This document shows positions 32,909 to 44,527 of a stretch of DNA of 64,000 nucleotides, one piece after another. Position 1 is the first letter of the stretch; each line of letters starts with the position of its first letter. The stretch is taken from NCBI RefSeq assembly GCF_014639275.1, contig NZ_BMFW01000003.1, forward strand, positions 310,001-374,000. Direction: 5' to 3'. Under the pieces are notes generated by a model. It was not told the DNA's origin. It made no database searches and was given only the letters and a program-made list of their open reading frames with translations. The position numbers and the translations under genes were made by a program. Origin of the DNA: Arthrobacter liuii. Its GTDB lineage: Bacteria > Actinomycetota > Actinomycetes > Actinomycetales > Micrococcaceae.

Positions 32909-34527
32909 GTGCAGCGGCCGGCGTTCGCTTGGCACCAGGCGTTGTACTGCTCCACATAGGCGTTGTGTTCAGCAAGGGTCTTGGCGAACTTGGTTTCCTT
33001 GGTGTCCAGGTTGACCGTCACCCAGTACAGGTAATCGTTGGCCTTTGGCTTGGCTGCTGCGTCGATTGCAGTCTTGCCCGGAGATCCAATGGGTCCCGGA
33101 GGCAGCCCGGGGTTCGCGTAGGTGTTGTACGGGTTGGACTTGTCCTTGCGCTGCTCATCAGTGAAGTTAAAGCTCCGGGTGCCGAGGCCGTAGGTGACGG
33201 CGGAGTCGACCTGCAGGAAGCCGCCTGTCTGGTCGTTCGGCTTGAGCCTGTTGTAGATGGCACCGGCCACATCGCCGTAGTCGGCCTGGCCGCCCTCCGC
33301 CTGGACAATGCTCGCCACGATGACGGCCTGGTACTGCTTGGCAGGGTCCGTGATGCCCTGCGAGACGAGTTCATCGGTGGTGGACTTCACCAACGCCTGC
33401 AGGATGTCCTTGGGAGGGGTGCCCAGGGGGAAGCGGTACTCGCCGGGCGCGAGATACCCTTCCAGGTTCTTGGCGTTGGCGGGCAGGCCGAACTGGGCGG
33501 GCTGGTTGCTGAGCGCCTGCAGCTGCTGCATGGACACTCCGGACCCCTCGGAAATGGCCTGGAGGGACTCACTGACCCGCAGGCCCGCGCTCAAGGCGAA
33601 GTAGATGACCTTGGTCTTATCCTTGCCGATCAGGACGTTGACAGCGTCGGCGTTCTTCATCTCCGACTTGAAGGTGTAGTCCCCGGGCGACAGCGTTCCA
33701 CCCGAGGCGTGGAACGCCTGCATGAAGGTATCGGCGTTGGCGACAACGCGCTGGTTCTCCAGCTCGGTGGCCACAGACCGGGTGCCTTCGCCACTGGCAA
33801 CGGTCACCCGGACCTCACCTGTTCCGGGACCGGGGAAGTCCGATGGCTTGCCGCTGCCGAGGAGGGGCTTGAGGAACTGGGCACCTACCGCCACTGCCGC
33901 CACGAAGACAGCCAGCGTCAGGAACAGGGCCAGCAACCGGCGGCGGCGGCGGACCTTCTTCGACGGGCGCTGCACTACCTGGGCTGCCGACGAGACCGGG
34001 AGCAGCTCATGAACCGAGTCCTGGTGCGCTGCGTCCACATGGGAGTCATCGTGGTCGACGTCCACGCCATCCTGGTAGTCGTGCACATCAGCGTCGAGGT
34101 GCAGGTCGTCTTCCCGGTGCGGGACGTCGTCGTGATGCAGGTCGGCCTCGTGGTGCGGGACGTCGTCGTGATGCAGGTCGGCCTCGTGGTGTTGAAGAGG
34201 AGAAGGGGCGTCCGCGCTGGCATCGCCGGCGTAGGAGGCGCCCACAGGATGTTCGTCCTGGATGGAAGGCGCTGTTTCGGGTGCCGCCGGAACGTCACTG
34301 GCGGCGGGAAGCGGAGCATAGGTTGATTCAGCCCGGGGCGAGGCGGCTGCCGGTGGCACGGCCGGGGGCGGCGGTACGTCGCCGGTTTCGTAGGCCTGCT
34401 CGGGTACGGCGTCGTGGCCTCCCGTGTTGTGGACCTTCTCCCGTGCCCGCAGTTCCTTGCGGGTCAATGGCCTATTGGCCCCGGGGCCAAGCGGACCGGA
34501 GGTGTCATCAATGTTGGCAGGGCTCAC
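32905..34527 (-). CDS. mltG: Endolytic murein transglycosylase with long His/Asp-rich N-terminal extension
   Basis: 540-residue single-pass membrane protein that cleaves nascent peptidoglycan to end glycan strands. The cytoplasmic N-terminus (about 1-200) is disordered. It holds Pro/Ala stretches and a His/Asp-rich repeat (HHEADLHHDDVP twice, then a diverged third copy) around residues 110-150. The membrane helix is near 203-222 (LLALFLTLAVFVAAVAVGAQF). The periplasmic YceG domain follows with LEGYLAPGEYRFP (about 360) and catalytic Glu in ASIVQAEGGQADYG (about 411). The GTG start has GGAAGG upstream and overlaps the ruvX stop by four bases. Confidence 0.93.
   Translation of the reverse strand: MSPANIDDTSGPLGPGANRPLTRKELRAREKVHNTGGHDAVPEQAYETGDVPPPPAVPPAAASPRAESTYAPLPAASDVPAAPETAPSIQDEHPVGASYAGDASADAPSPLQHHEADLHHDDVPHHEADLHHDDVPHREDDLHLDADVHDYQDGVDVDHDDSHVDAAHQDSVHELLPVSSAAQVVQRPSKKVRRRRRLLALFLTLAVFVAAVAVGAQFLKPLLGSGKPSDFPGPGTGEVRVTVASGEGTRSVATELENQRVVANADTFMQAFHASGGTLSPGDYTFKSEMKNADAVNVLIGKDKTKVIYFALSAGLRVSESLQAISEGSGVSMQQLQALSNQPAQFGLPANAKNLEGYLAPGEYRFPLGTPPKDILQALVKSTTDELVSQGITDPAKQYQAVIVASIVQAEGGQADYGDVAGAIYNRLKPNDQTGGFLQVDSAVTYGLGTRSFNFTDEQRKDKSNPYNTYANPGLPPGPIGSPGKTAIDAAAKPKANDYLYWVTVNLDTKETKFAKTLAEHNAYVEQYNAWCQANAGRCT
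34116..34187. repeat. Two perfect tandem 36-bp repeats inside mltG
   Basis: Copies 34116-34151 and 34152-34187 are identical. A degenerate partial copy lies on either side (about 34095-34115 and 34188-34195). Each encodes a 12-residue His/Asp-rich unit (HHEADLHHDDVP). Perfect identity suggests recent duplication or active length variation. Confidence 0.9.
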
Positions 34528-35123
34528 TGTTGCCTTCCATTATCTGAAGATTGGGCCGTGTCTGCGGGGACGGCGCGGACTGGTTCGTCCACCCCGCCGG
34601 CCCCCAGGTCCACGGACGGGGATGGCGCTGTCACGCGTGAGCCGACATCCGCTCCCCTGGCTTTTTGCATGTCGATGGCGTGCTGAAGAATACCCGCCGC
34701 CGCGACCTGATCAACTACTTTACGGTGGTCCCTGCTGCTCATGCCAGCTTCGTGCAGGTTGCGGTGGGCCGAAACACTGCTGAGGCGCTCGTCCACCAGA
34801 TTAACCGGGACGGCCAGGCCACGGCTGGAAAGCTCGGCCGCCAGAAGGAGGGCGTAGTCCGTGGCCATCCTGGCCGACGCGTGTTCCTCGCCCTTCATCG
34901 TCCTGGGCAGGCCGACAATGACCTGAACGGCGCCCAGCTCCTCCGCCAGTTTGGCGATGACGCGCACGTCCGAGTTCTTCCTGGCGTTCCGGTCAAGGGT
35001 CTTGTACGGCGTGGCCAGGATCGAATCCCGGTCACAGATGGCCACCCCTACCCGGACGGTGCCGACGTCCACCCCCAGTTTGACGCCCTGGGGGTAGCCG
35101 CCTGCAGCAACAGCATCGGTCAT
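34524..35123 (-). CDS. ruvX: Putative pre-16S rRNA nuclease (Holliday junction resolvase-like YqgF)
   Basis: 199-residue RNase H-fold protein that matures the 16S rRNA 5' end in other bacteria. The first catalytic Asp is in LGVDVGTVRVGVA near residue 18. Conserved segments VIVGLPRTMKG (about 68) and VDERLSS (about 109) supply other active-site residues. It has a C-terminal tail of about 45 residues, longer than the compact E. coli form. Start at ATG 35123, seven bases after the alaS stop. It overlaps mltG by four bases. Confidence 0.93.
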   Translation of the reverse strand: MTDAVAAGGYPQGVKLGVDVGTVRVGVAICDRDSILATPYKTLDRNARKNSDVRVIAKLAEELGAVQVIVGLPRTMKGEEHASARMATDYALLLAAELSSRGLAVPVNLVDERLSSVSAHRNLHEAGMSSRDHRKVVDQVAAAGILQHAIDMQKARGADVGSRVTAPSPSVDLGAGGVDEPVRAVPADTAQSSDNGRQQ

Positions 35124-35130
35124 GGCTGGA

Positions 35131-37809
<2,679 letters not shown>

Positions 37810-37935
37810 GAGCTGTTTTCTTACCCTTCTTGGTCCGCGCCGCCGGGCGGCACGGGAATTTCGTTGAGGCGGCCGGTCCCGAAGTGGGGTCCTGCCGGTT
37901 GTTGGCTGGCTGCCGGTGACACGCCCGCACGGGGC

Positions 37936-38166
37936 TTAGCGGCGGGCCAGTTCCGCTGAGTCGATACCCAGGGCGGTCCTCAGGTCCGTTTCCCGCTCAC
38001 GCATCCCTGCGCGGACCGCGTCGGCGAAGTCGTAGACCCCGTCGGCCAGTCGGCCCACGGCGCGGTTGAGGCCCTCCGGTCCAAGGCTCGACTGGGCCTG
38101 GCTCACTTTTCGGTAGGCGATGACACCAATGGCCACGCCGATTCCCATCCAGACAATTCGTTTCAT
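37936..38166 (-). CDS. Small membrane-anchored protein (DUF6167-like)
   Basis: 76-residue protein with one N-terminal hydrophobic stretch (MKRIVWMGIGVAIGVIAYRK, about 1-20) followed by an amphipathic region rich in Arg, Glu and Asp. It has no enzymatic motif. It sits between alaS and a DUF948 gene, an arrangement recurring in actinobacteria, and starts 17 bp after the DUF948 stop. Function unknown; the family assignment is from memory of the pattern. Confidence 0.75.
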   Translation of the reverse strand: MKRIVWMGIGVAIGVIAYRKVSQAQSSLGPEGLNRAVGRLADGVYDFADAVRAGMRERETDLRTALGIDSAELARR

Positions 38167-38183
38167 ATTCGTTCTTTTCGAAT

Positions 38184-38558
38184 CTAGCGGCTGCGGCGCC
38201 CGGCAGCGGGCTTCCGGCGGTTGGCGAAGGCGCTGCGCACACCGTAGCTGAATGCGGCCACCTTGATCAGCGGGGAACCCACCGTGGCGGCGACCAGCGA
38301 GGACAGGGCGGAAATGTTGGCTGACGCATCGGAGACGTTGGTCGAGATGCCGTCAACCTTCTTCAGCTGCTGGTTGGTGGTGGATACGGTGGCCGTGACC
38401 TCGTCCATCAGGGGGGTGGCGCCGTCGCTGAGGGACCTGATGGTGGTCCGCACCTCATCGAAGACCTTTCCCAGTTTCAGGATGGGCACCGCAAGCAGCA
38501 GGACCAGGAGCGCGAACACCCCGGCAGCGATCAGGCCGGCAATATCGCCACCAGACAT
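38184..38558 (-). CDS. DUF948 domain-containing membrane-anchored protein
   Basis: 124-residue protein. An N-terminal membrane helix (DIAGLIAAGVFALLVLLLAVPILKLG, about 5-30) is followed by a helical region with regular hydrophobic spacing (VRTTIRSLSDGATPLMDEVTATVSTTNQQLKKVDGI), probably coiled coil. A basic C-terminus follows (NRRKPAAGRRSR). Methyl-accepting-chemotaxis-like helices are typical of DUF948. No known biochemical role. Probably co-transcribed with the small gene downstream and alaS. Confidence 0.82.
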   Translation of the reverse strand: MSGGDIAGLIAAGVFALLVLLLAVPILKLGKVFDEVRTTIRSLSDGATPLMDEVTATVSTTNQQLKKVDGISTNVSDASANISALSSLVAATVGSPLIKVAAFSYGVRSAFANRRKPAAGRRSR

Positions 38559-38653
38559 AGACGTTCATCTCCTCGAAATTCCGTGGGTGGGTTCCATCCT
38601 GCACGCGCCTGGAAGGGGCGTTCGCACAGATGTCCCCCAAGTACCTTACATAC

Positions 38654-38687
38654 AAAGAAGCCCGCGGCGCTTGCCACGGGCTTCTTT
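38654..38687. terminator. rpsD terminator
   Basis: AAAGAAGCCCG and CGGGCTTCTTT form an 11-bp stem around a 12-nt loop, 17 bp past the rpsD stop. It ends in T-rich arms on both strands, so it can work in either direction. Confidence 0.85.
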
Positions 38688-38704
38688 GGATACGCTGCTG
38701 GGAT

Positions 38705-39331
38705 TTAGCGTGCGTAGAATTCGACGACGAGCTGCTCTTCGCAGGTCACCGGGATTTCCGAACGCTTGGGGCGGCGCACCAGGCGCGCCTGGAGGGCTTC
38801 CAGCTTGACGTCCAGGTAAGCGGGAACGGCGGGCAGGACGTCGCGGTGGGCGCCTGCAGCTGCAACCTGGAGCGGAACCATGGTCTCGCTGCGGCTGTGG
38901 ACGTGGACCAGCTGGCCCTCGCCGACGCGGAACGACGGGCGGTCAACGCGGACGCCGTCAACCATGATGTGGCGGTGCACAACCAGCTGGCGGGCCTGGG
39001 CGATGGTGCGGGCGAAGCCGGCACGCAGGACCAGGGCGTCGAGGCGCATTTCGAGCAGTTCGATGAGGTTCTCACCGGTCAGGCCCTTGGTGCGGCGGGC
39101 TTCTTCGAAGGCACGGGTCATCTGTGCTTCGCGGATGCCGTACTGGGCGCGCAGGCGCTGCTTTTCGCGCAGACGTACGGCGTAGTCGGAGTCCTGCTTC
39201 TTGCGGGCACGGCCATGCTCACCGGGGCCGTACGGGCGGCGCTCCATGTACTTGGCGGCCTTGGGGGTCAGAGCGATGCCGAGGGACCGCGAGAGGCGGG
39301 CCTGACGGCGAGCACGAGTGTTGTTAGCCAC
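38705..39331 (-). CDS. rpsD: 30S ribosomal protein S4
   Basis: 208-residue primary 16S rRNA-binding protein. It is the zinc-free form: the N-terminus (MANNTRARRQARLSRSLGIALTPKAAKYMERRPYGPGEHG) has no Cys cluster. The S4 domain lies at about 95-160 (MRLDALVLRAGFARTIAQARQLVVHRHIMVDG). The gene is monocistronic. The 170-bp gap up to rarA (39332-39501) would be a long leader and could hold S4 autoregulation, but I see no clear pseudoknot or promoter there. Confidence 0.96.
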   Translation of the reverse strand: MANNTRARRQARLSRSLGIALTPKAAKYMERRPYGPGEHGRARKKQDSDYAVRLREKQRLRAQYGIREAQMTRAFEEARRTKGLTGENLIELLEMRLDALVLRAGFARTIAQARQLVVHRHIMVDGVRVDRPSFRVGEGQLVHVHSRSETMVPLQVAAAGAHRDVLPAVPAYLDVKLEALQARLVRRPKRSEIPVTCEEQLVVEFYAR

Positions 39332-39501
39332 TTGTGTCCTTCCAATATCTGCGGTGTGTCAGTGTTACTGGCCTCCACGATGGAGAGCATCGGCCAACCG
39401 CTGCCTTTTGCTACTGGGCCCAGGGCATAACCTCTCCAACGTGAAATCGGGGAGATTGTGCGTCCGCGCCTTGCCAGACAAAGATTCAGCTTACCACGCC
39501 G

Positions 39502-40968
39502 TCACTTGCCCCGGATAATCTTCCGCAGCCGCTCCAGCCGCTGGGCAATATCCCTCTCGGCGCCGTTGCCGGTGGGCTGGTAGTAGTCCCGGCCCACCAG
39601 GTCGTCCGGCGGGTACTGCTGGGTTGCCACCGCGTGCGGCGCGTCATGGGCGTATTTGTAGCCCACGCCGTGGCCGAGCTGCTTGGAGCCCGGGTAATGC
39701 GCATCGCGCAGGTGCGCGGGAATCCCGACGCCGAGCCCTGCCCGCACGTCGGCGATCGCTTTGTTGATCCCCATGTAGGCGGCATTGGACTTGGGCGCGG
39801 TAGCCAGGTGGACCACGGCTTCGGCCAGGATGATCCGGCCCTCGGGCATGCCGATGAGCTGCACGGCCTGCGCCGCGGCCACAGCGGTCTGGAGCGCTGT
39901 GGGGTCGGCCATGCCCACGTCCTCTGCGGCAGAGATGACAATCCGCCGGGCCACGAACCGCGGGTCCTCCCCCGCTTCAAGCATCCTTGCGAGGTAATGG
40001 AGTGCCGCGTCCACGTCCGATCCCCTGATGGACTTGATGAACGCGCTGGCCACGTCGTAGTGCTGGTCACCCGCGCGGTCGTAACGGACGGCGGCCGCGT
40101 CCAGTGCGCGCTCAGTGTGGCGAAGTTCGACAATGACCGGTTCCTCGGTGACCGGCTCGCCAGTTGCACCGTCCTCCCCCACGGAACGTTCGACGTCGTC
40201 CGCGTCACCGAAAGCGACGCCCGCCGCAGCTTCCAGCGCGGTCAGTGCCCTGCGGGCGTCGCCGCCGGAGAGCCGGACCAGGTGTTCCAGCGCTTCGTCG
40301 CTGAGCCGGACCTTGCCGCCCAGCCCCCGCGGGTCCTCCACGGCCCGCACCAGGAGGCCCTCGATGTCTGCGTCGGTCAGCGGCCTGAGCGTGAGGAGCA
40401 GGGAGCGTGACAGCAGGGGCGAGACCACGGAAAAGGATGGATTTTCGGTGGTGGCAGCCACCAGGACCACCCACCGGTTTTCGACGCCGGGAAGCAGCGC
40501 GTCCTGCTGGGCTTTGTTGAAGCGGTGGATCTCGTCCAGGAACAGGACAGTGGTGGTCTTGTACAGGTCCCGGGCGGTCAGGGCGTCATCCATGACGCGG
40601 CGGACATCCTTGACCCCGGCGGTGATGGCGGAGAGCTCCACGAACTTGCGTCCCGGCCCGCGTGCAATGACGTGCGCCAACGTGGTCTTGCCGGTGCCGG
40701 GAGGACCCCACAGGATCAGGGAGGTGGGACCGGCCGGGCCGGTGCTGTCTGCTCCGGCGCCTGCAGCCAGCTGCCGCAGCGGCGAGCCTTGCCCGAGCAG
40801 GTGCTGCTGGCCCACCACTTCGTCCAGGGTGCGGGGCCGCATGCGAACGGCCAGCGGACTCCGCGGTGAACCCGGTGCCCGCGAACCCTGGCCCCGGGGG
40901 CCGGCGCCCCCGGCGACGGGACGTTCGTCGTCGTCGTTGTCTGGGCCGGGCCCGAAGAGATCATCCAC
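39502..40968 (-). CDS. rarA: Replication-associated recombination protein A (RarA/MgsA AAA+ ATPase)
   Basis: 488-residue AAA+ ATPase related to clamp-loader subunits that acts at stalled replication forks. Walker A is [17 protein letters not shown] (about 86-102), Walker [23 protein letters not shown] (about 138-159), and sensor 1 is in [10 protein letters not shown]. The C-terminal oligomerisation part includes [23 protein letters not shown]. The N-terminus has an extra Asp/Gly/Pro-rich stretch. GTG start with GGAAGTAG upstream. It is divergent from the acVLRF1 gene. Confidence 0.95.
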   Translation of the reverse strand: MDDLFGPGPDNDDDERPVAGGAGPRGQGSRAPGSPRSPLAVRMRPRTLDEVVGQQHLLGQGSPLRQLAAGAGADSTGPAGPTSLILWGPPGTGKTTLAHVIARGPGRKFVELSAITAGVKDVRRVMDDALTARDLYKTTTVLFLDEIHRFNKAQQDALLPGVENRWVVLVAATTENPSFSVVSPLLSRSLLLTLRPLTDADIEGLLVRAVEDPRGLGGKVRLSDEALEHLVRLSGGDARRALTALEAAAGVAFGDADDVERSVGEDGATGEPVTEEPVIVELRHTERALDAAAVRYDRAGDQHYDVASAFIKSIRGSDVDAALHYLARMLEAGEDPRFVARRIVISAAEDVGMADPTALQTAVAAAQAVQLIGMPEGRIILAEAVVHLATAPKSNAAYMGINKAIADVRAGLGVGIPAHLRDAHYPGSKQLGHGVGYKYAHDAPHAVATQQYPPDDLVGRDYYQPTGNGAERDIAQRLERLRKIIRGK

Positions 40969-41045
40969 ATAGATAGGCTACTTCCAGTCCACCACTGCTT
41001 TTCCGCCGGCCCTCCCGCCGGCACCCTGACCCCGAAGGACCCTCC

Positions 41046-41714
41046 ATGCCTGCCCCTGCTTCAGCCGGCGTCCCGCCCTCCGTCCGGACGGCGTTCGTGC
41101 CCGGCGCCCGGCTGGCGGGCTGGGCGGAGCGGTTCGGCGCGTCCCACGGGGGTTACCGGTTTCAGGATGACGACGACGGCCTCCGCCTGTTGGGCTCTGA
41201 CGGCGCGGAGGCGCTCTTGCAAGCACCGTGGCCGGCGGACGGACGTCCCGGACGCGGCACTGGGCCACTGGAACGGCTGGCCGCCCTTTCCTCCCAGCCG
41301 CGCAGGCTGGGACTGCTCCTGGTCCGGCGGGGCGGCTACGGCGTCGGGGTAGCAAGCGAAGGAACCCTCCTGGCGTCCAAGGCGGGCACCAGGTACGTCC
41401 AGTCGCGTACCGCGGCGGGCGGGCAGTCCCAACAGCGGTTTGCGCGCCGCCGTTCCAACCAGGCCGATGCCCTGGTTGCGGCGGTGGCACAGCAGGCGGC
41501 GGAGGTGTTCGGCGCAGCAGCCTTCGAGTACGTGGTGCCCGGCGGCGACAGGGCCCTGGCTGATCTGGTCCTCGAGGAACCTTTGCTGCGTGAATACGCC
41601 CGCTTGCCGCGCCTTGCCTACCTGGACGTCGCTGAGCCGCGGGCCGCCGTCCTGAAGAAGGCTGCAGCGGATGCCTGCTCGGTGCGCATCACGGTGACCG
41701 ACCCGGCCGGCTAG
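41046..41714 (+). CDS. acVLRF1-type peptidyl-tRNA hydrolase
   Basis: 222-residue member of the actinobacterial branch of Vms1-like release factors (VLRF1), an eRF1-related fold. The family's catalytic Gln loop is visible as AAGGQSQQRFARRR (about 123-136), comparable to the GGQ-type loop that releases peptide from tRNA. Upstream is a small beta-rich part (LGLLLVRRGGYGVGVASEGTLL), then helices with ALVAAVAQQAAEVF. By analogy with Vms1 it may release stalled nascent chains in ribosome rescue. It is a stand-alone gene with AAGGA six bases before the ATG, and converges on the GNAT gene with a 19-bp gap. Confidence 0.82.
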   Translation: MPAPASAGVPPSVRTAFVPGARLAGWAERFGASHGGYRFQDDDDGLRLLGSDGAEALLQAPWPADGRPGRGTGPLERLAALSSQPRRLGLLLVRRGGYGVGVASEGTLLASKAGTRYVQSRTAAGGQSQQRFARRRSNQADALVAAVAQQAAEVFGAAAFEYVVPGGDRALADLVLEEPLLREYARLPRLAYLDVAEPRAAVLKKAAADACSVRITVTDPAG

Positions 41715-41733
41715 TTCCCCGCTGCCGCCTGTG

Positions 41734-42549
41734 TCAGCAGCCGGTCAGTGAGGGGCGGGGGCGTTCCTGCCGGTACAGGTAGCGGCCGGAATCACGGAAC
41801 CCGCCTTTGGCGTAGAGTTCCTGCGCACCGTGGTTCGCTGCTGTGACCAGCAGCCAGAAGCCCTCCACACCCCGTTCCGTGCCGGCCCGCAGCAAGGATT
41901 GCATAATGGCGGCAGCGAAGCCTTGGCGGCGCGCCGCGGGCAGGGTGGCCATGCAGTACAGGCCGCCCAGGCCGCTGCCGGCGGGGAGGGCAAGACGGCC
42001 GACGGCGGCGGCCCGGCCAGCGCCGTCCCGGACCAGGGCATACACAGAGGGACAGCCTTCAATGATGGCCCGGGCAGTGGCCAGGGCATCCTGCCCACCG
42101 CGGCCGTCCACCTGCCACCAGGTCCGCAGCCAGTCCTGGGACGGCTCCGTTGACAGCTCGATTGGCGGTGCGTGCACGCCGGCTTCCGGAACCGGGTCCG
42201 CCGTGGCACTGCGCACCATGACCCGGGTCTCGGACTGGCGGGTGAAGCCCTCTGCGTCGAGCAGATCGTGGAGCGCCGCCGTTGCCGGGCTGTCAAAAAG
42301 CTGGAAAATGACCGGCAGGCGGCGGATGCGGTACCAGGACCGGGCATCGGTGAGCAGCCCGGCGAGGTCCGCGGCGGATTGCCCGGAAGCATGGGTGCGG
42401 GGCCAGATGGAGTTGGCCCGCTGGGTGACGCCTGCCGCCGCCCGAAGCACCCACCGGCCGGCGTCATGCCGGTCCAGGGCGGGCCACGCGGCGTCCATGG
42501 CGGCTTCGAGTGCCACGGTTGAGGGTTCCCGGTGGTTCGAGGCCGGCAC
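41734..42549 (-). CDS. GNAT-family N-acetyltransferase
   Basis: 271-residue protein with a C-terminal GNAT domain. The acetyl-CoA loop is LPAARRQGFAAAIMQSLL (about 205-222), followed by AANHGAQELYAKGGFRDSGRYLY, the usual last strand-helix of the fold. The N-terminal half is a degenerate GNAT-like region (WVLRAAAGVTQRANSIWP), as in two-domain acetyltransferases. Substrate unknown. The start is GTG 42549 with GGAAGGAG six bases upstream. The in-frame extension to 42606 runs through a terminator hairpin. It follows aspS on the same strand. Confidence 0.88.
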   Translation of the reverse strand: MPASNHREPSTVALEAAMDAAWPALDRHDAGRWVLRAAAGVTQRANSIWPRTHASGQSAADLAGLLTDARSWYRIRRLPVIFQLFDSPATAALHDLLDAEGFTRQSETRVMVRSATADPVPEAGVHAPPIELSTEPSQDWLRTWWQVDGRGGQDALATARAIIEGCPSVYALVRDGAGRAAAVGRLALPAGSGLGGLYCMATLPAARRQGFAAAIMQSLLRAGTERGVEGFWLLVTAANHGAQELYAKGGFRDSGRYLYRQERPRPSLTGC

Positions 42550-42572
42550 CGGCTGCTCCTTCCTTAACGAAG

Positions 42573-42604
42573 GGAGGTCCCCGCGGTGTGACCGGGGGAC
42601 CTCC
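42573..42604. terminator. aspS terminator
   Basis: A 10-bp perfect outer stem (GGAGGTCCCC and GGGGACCTCC) with an inner CGGT/ACCG extension, 29 bp past the aspS stop and just before the GNAT ribosome binding site. No strong T-tract; TTCGTT follows on the minus strand. Confidence 0.8.
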
Positions 42605-42633
42605 AATGGTCGCGGCCTGAGCCGCTAACTTGT

Positions 42634-44430
42634 CTACTGCTTGTTGTCCGGCTTCTTCTCTTCGGGCTTCCTGGCCGCCGGCTTGAAGTCCACGCCGGCC
42701 TCTTTGCGCTGCTGCGGCGTAATGGGGGCCGGGGCCTCCGTGAGGGGGTCGTGGCCGCCGCCGGACTTGGGGAAGGCGATGACGTCCCGGATGGACTCCA
42801 CACCTGCGAGCAGCGATACCACGCGGTCCCAGCCGAACGCGATGCCGCCGTGCGGGGGCGCACCGTACTTGAAGCCCTCCAGCAGGAAGCCGAACTTGGT
42901 CTGCGCGTCTTCCTTGTCCAGGCCCATCAGTTCAAAGACGCGTTCCTGCACGTCGCGCTGGTGGATACGGATGGAGCCGCCGCCGATTTCGTTACCGTTG
43001 CAGACAATGTCGTACGCGTAGGAGAGCGCTGATTCCGGATCCTTGTCGAACGTGTCAAGGAATTCGGGCTTGGGCGAGGTGAAGGCGTGGTGGACTGCCG
43101 TCCACTGCCCTCCGCCGACGGCAACGTCGCCCGAGGCAATTGCGGCGGCGGCGGGCTCGAACATGGGCGCGTCCACGACCCAGCAAAAGGCCCAGTCGTT
43201 GGGATCGATCAGGCCGGTTCGGTGGCCTATTTCCACGCGGGCAGCGCCGAGCAGGGCACGCGAGGGGGTCTTCTCCCCCGCCGCGAAGAAGATGCAGTCG
43301 CCGGGCTTGGCGCCGACCGCGTCGGCCAGGCCGGCGCGTTCCGTGTCGGTCAGGTTCTTTGCGACCGGTCCGGCGAGTTCGCCGTCCTCCTTGTACAGGA
43401 CGTATGCCAGGCCCTTGGCGCCGCGCTGCTTGGCCCATTCCTGCCAGGCATCCAGGGCGCGGCGTGCCTGCGAGGCACCGCCGGGCATCACGACGGCGCC
43501 CACGTACGGAGCCTTGAACACACCGAAGTTGGTGTCCTTGAAGAACTCCGTCAGCTCCGTCAACTCCTGGCCAAAGCGAAGGTCGGGCTTGTCCGACCCG
43601 AACCGTGCCATGGCATCGGCGTAGGTAATGCGCTGGATGGGGGTGGGGATGTCGGCCCCGATAAGCTGCCACACTGCTTTGACGATGTTTTCGCCGAGCC
43701 GGATGATGTCGTCCTGGTCGACGAAGCTTGCTTCGATGTCCAACTGGGTGAATTCCGGCTGCCGGTCAGCGCGGAAGTCCTCGTCCCGGTAGCAGCGGGC
43801 AATCTGGTAGTACTTCTCGAAGCCGCCCACCTGCAGCAGTTGCTTGAACAGCTGCGGGGATTGCGGCAGCGCGTACCAGGAACCCGGTGCCAGGCGTGCC
43901 GGGACCAGGAAGTCACGGGCGCCTTCGGGCGTCGAACGGGTCAGCGTGGGGGTCTCGATCTCCACGAAGCCCTCCTGGTGGAGCAGGTCGCGCGCCACCC
44001 GGTTCGCTTCGGAACGGAGGCGCAGGTTGCGGCTGGGGCCGGGGCGGCGCAGGTCCAGGTAGCGGTGCTTGAGGCGGGCTTCCTCACCGACTTCCACGTG
44101 CTCGTCGATCTGGAACGGCAGCGGGTCAGAGGTGTTGAGGATGGTGACGTCCTCGGCGATGACCTCGATTTCGCCGGTGGCCAGCGCGGGGTTCTCGTTG
44201 CCTTCCGGACGCCTGGACACAGTGCCCTTGACCTGGAGGACGTACTCATTGCGCAGCCCGTGGAACACTTCTTCCTCACGGACCACCACCTGGGATACAC
44301 CCGAAGCGTCGCGCAGGTCCACGAATGCCACGCCACCGTGATCACGACGGCGGCCCACCCAGCCGGCCAGGGTTACGGTTTGTCCAATGTGCTCGGAACG
44401 AAGGGATCCGAGGTCATGTGTGCGCAGCAC
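42634..44430 (-). CDS. aspS: Aspartate--tRNA ligase
   Basis: 598-residue bacterial-type class II synthetase. It starts [36 protein letters not shown] with the OB-fold anticodon domain. The catalytic core has HRYLDLRR (about 131), [25 protein letters not shown] and the bacterial GAD insertion. Motif 3 is [11 protein letters not shown] (about 540). The C-terminus is Lys-rich. Many actinobacteria lack AsnRS and use a non-discriminating AspRS with GatCAB; that is inference here. GTG start with GAAAGGCG upstream. It is divergent from an APC permease. Confidence 0.97.
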   Translation of the reverse strand: MLRTHDLGSLRSEHIGQTVTLAGWVGRRRDHGGVAFVDLRDASGVSQVVVREEEVFHGLRNEYVLQVKGTVSRRPEGNENPALATGEIEVIAEDVTILNTSDPLPFQIDEHVEVGEEARLKHRYLDLRRPGPSRNLRLRSEANRVARDLLHQEGFVEIETPTLTRSTPEGARDFLVPARLAPGSWYALPQSPQLFKQLLQVGGFEKYYQIARCYRDEDFRADRQPEFTQLDIEASFVDQDDIIRLGENIVKAVWQLIGADIPTPIQRITYADAMARFGSDKPDLRFGQELTELTEFFKDTNFGVFKAPYVGAVVMPGGASQARRALDAWQEWAKQRGAKGLAYVLYKEDGELAGPVAKNLTDTERAGLADAVGAKPGDCIFFAAGEKTPSRALLGAARVEIGHRTGLIDPNDWAFCWVVDAPMFEPAAAAIASGDVAVGGGQWTAVHHAFTSPKPEFLDTFDKDPESALSYAYDIVCNGNEIGGGSIRIHQRDVQERVFELMGLDKEDAQTKFGFLLEGFKYGAPPHGGIAFGWDRVVSLLAGVESIRDVIAFPKSGGGHDPLTEAPAPITPQQRKEAGVDFKPAARKPEEKKPDNKQ

Positions 44431-44470
44431 AGCACGCCTTTCTGCGGGAAAACAGTGGGAAGTTCAATAT

Positions 44471-44489
44471 GATCGTTCCGGGAACGATC
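44471..44489. promoter_or_regulatory. 19-bp perfect palindrome between aspS and the APC permease
   Basis: GATCGTTCCGGGAACGATC is an exact dyad with 9-bp arms and one central base. It lies in the 97-bp divergent intergenic region. On the minus strand CATATT (-10 like) follows immediately, so a protein bound here would block an aspS promoter and could also act on the permease. No regulator gene for it is adjacent. Confidence 0.6.
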
Positions 44490-44527
44490 CCGTCCGAGTT
44501 TACCCGCTGGAAAGGCACTGCCGCCGC

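Noticed and set aside
34095..34200. Tandem 36-bp repeats as a CRISPR array
   Set aside because: The repeats are directly adjacent with no spacers, in frame inside mltG.
37810..37935. T-box or leader peptide upstream of alaS
   Set aside because: No run of Ala codons, no T-box sequence and no terminator stem seen.
44471..44489. Reading the aspS/permease palindrome as an SOS box
   Set aside because: The half-sites are in inverted order (GTTC-GAAC) relative to the LexA consensus.
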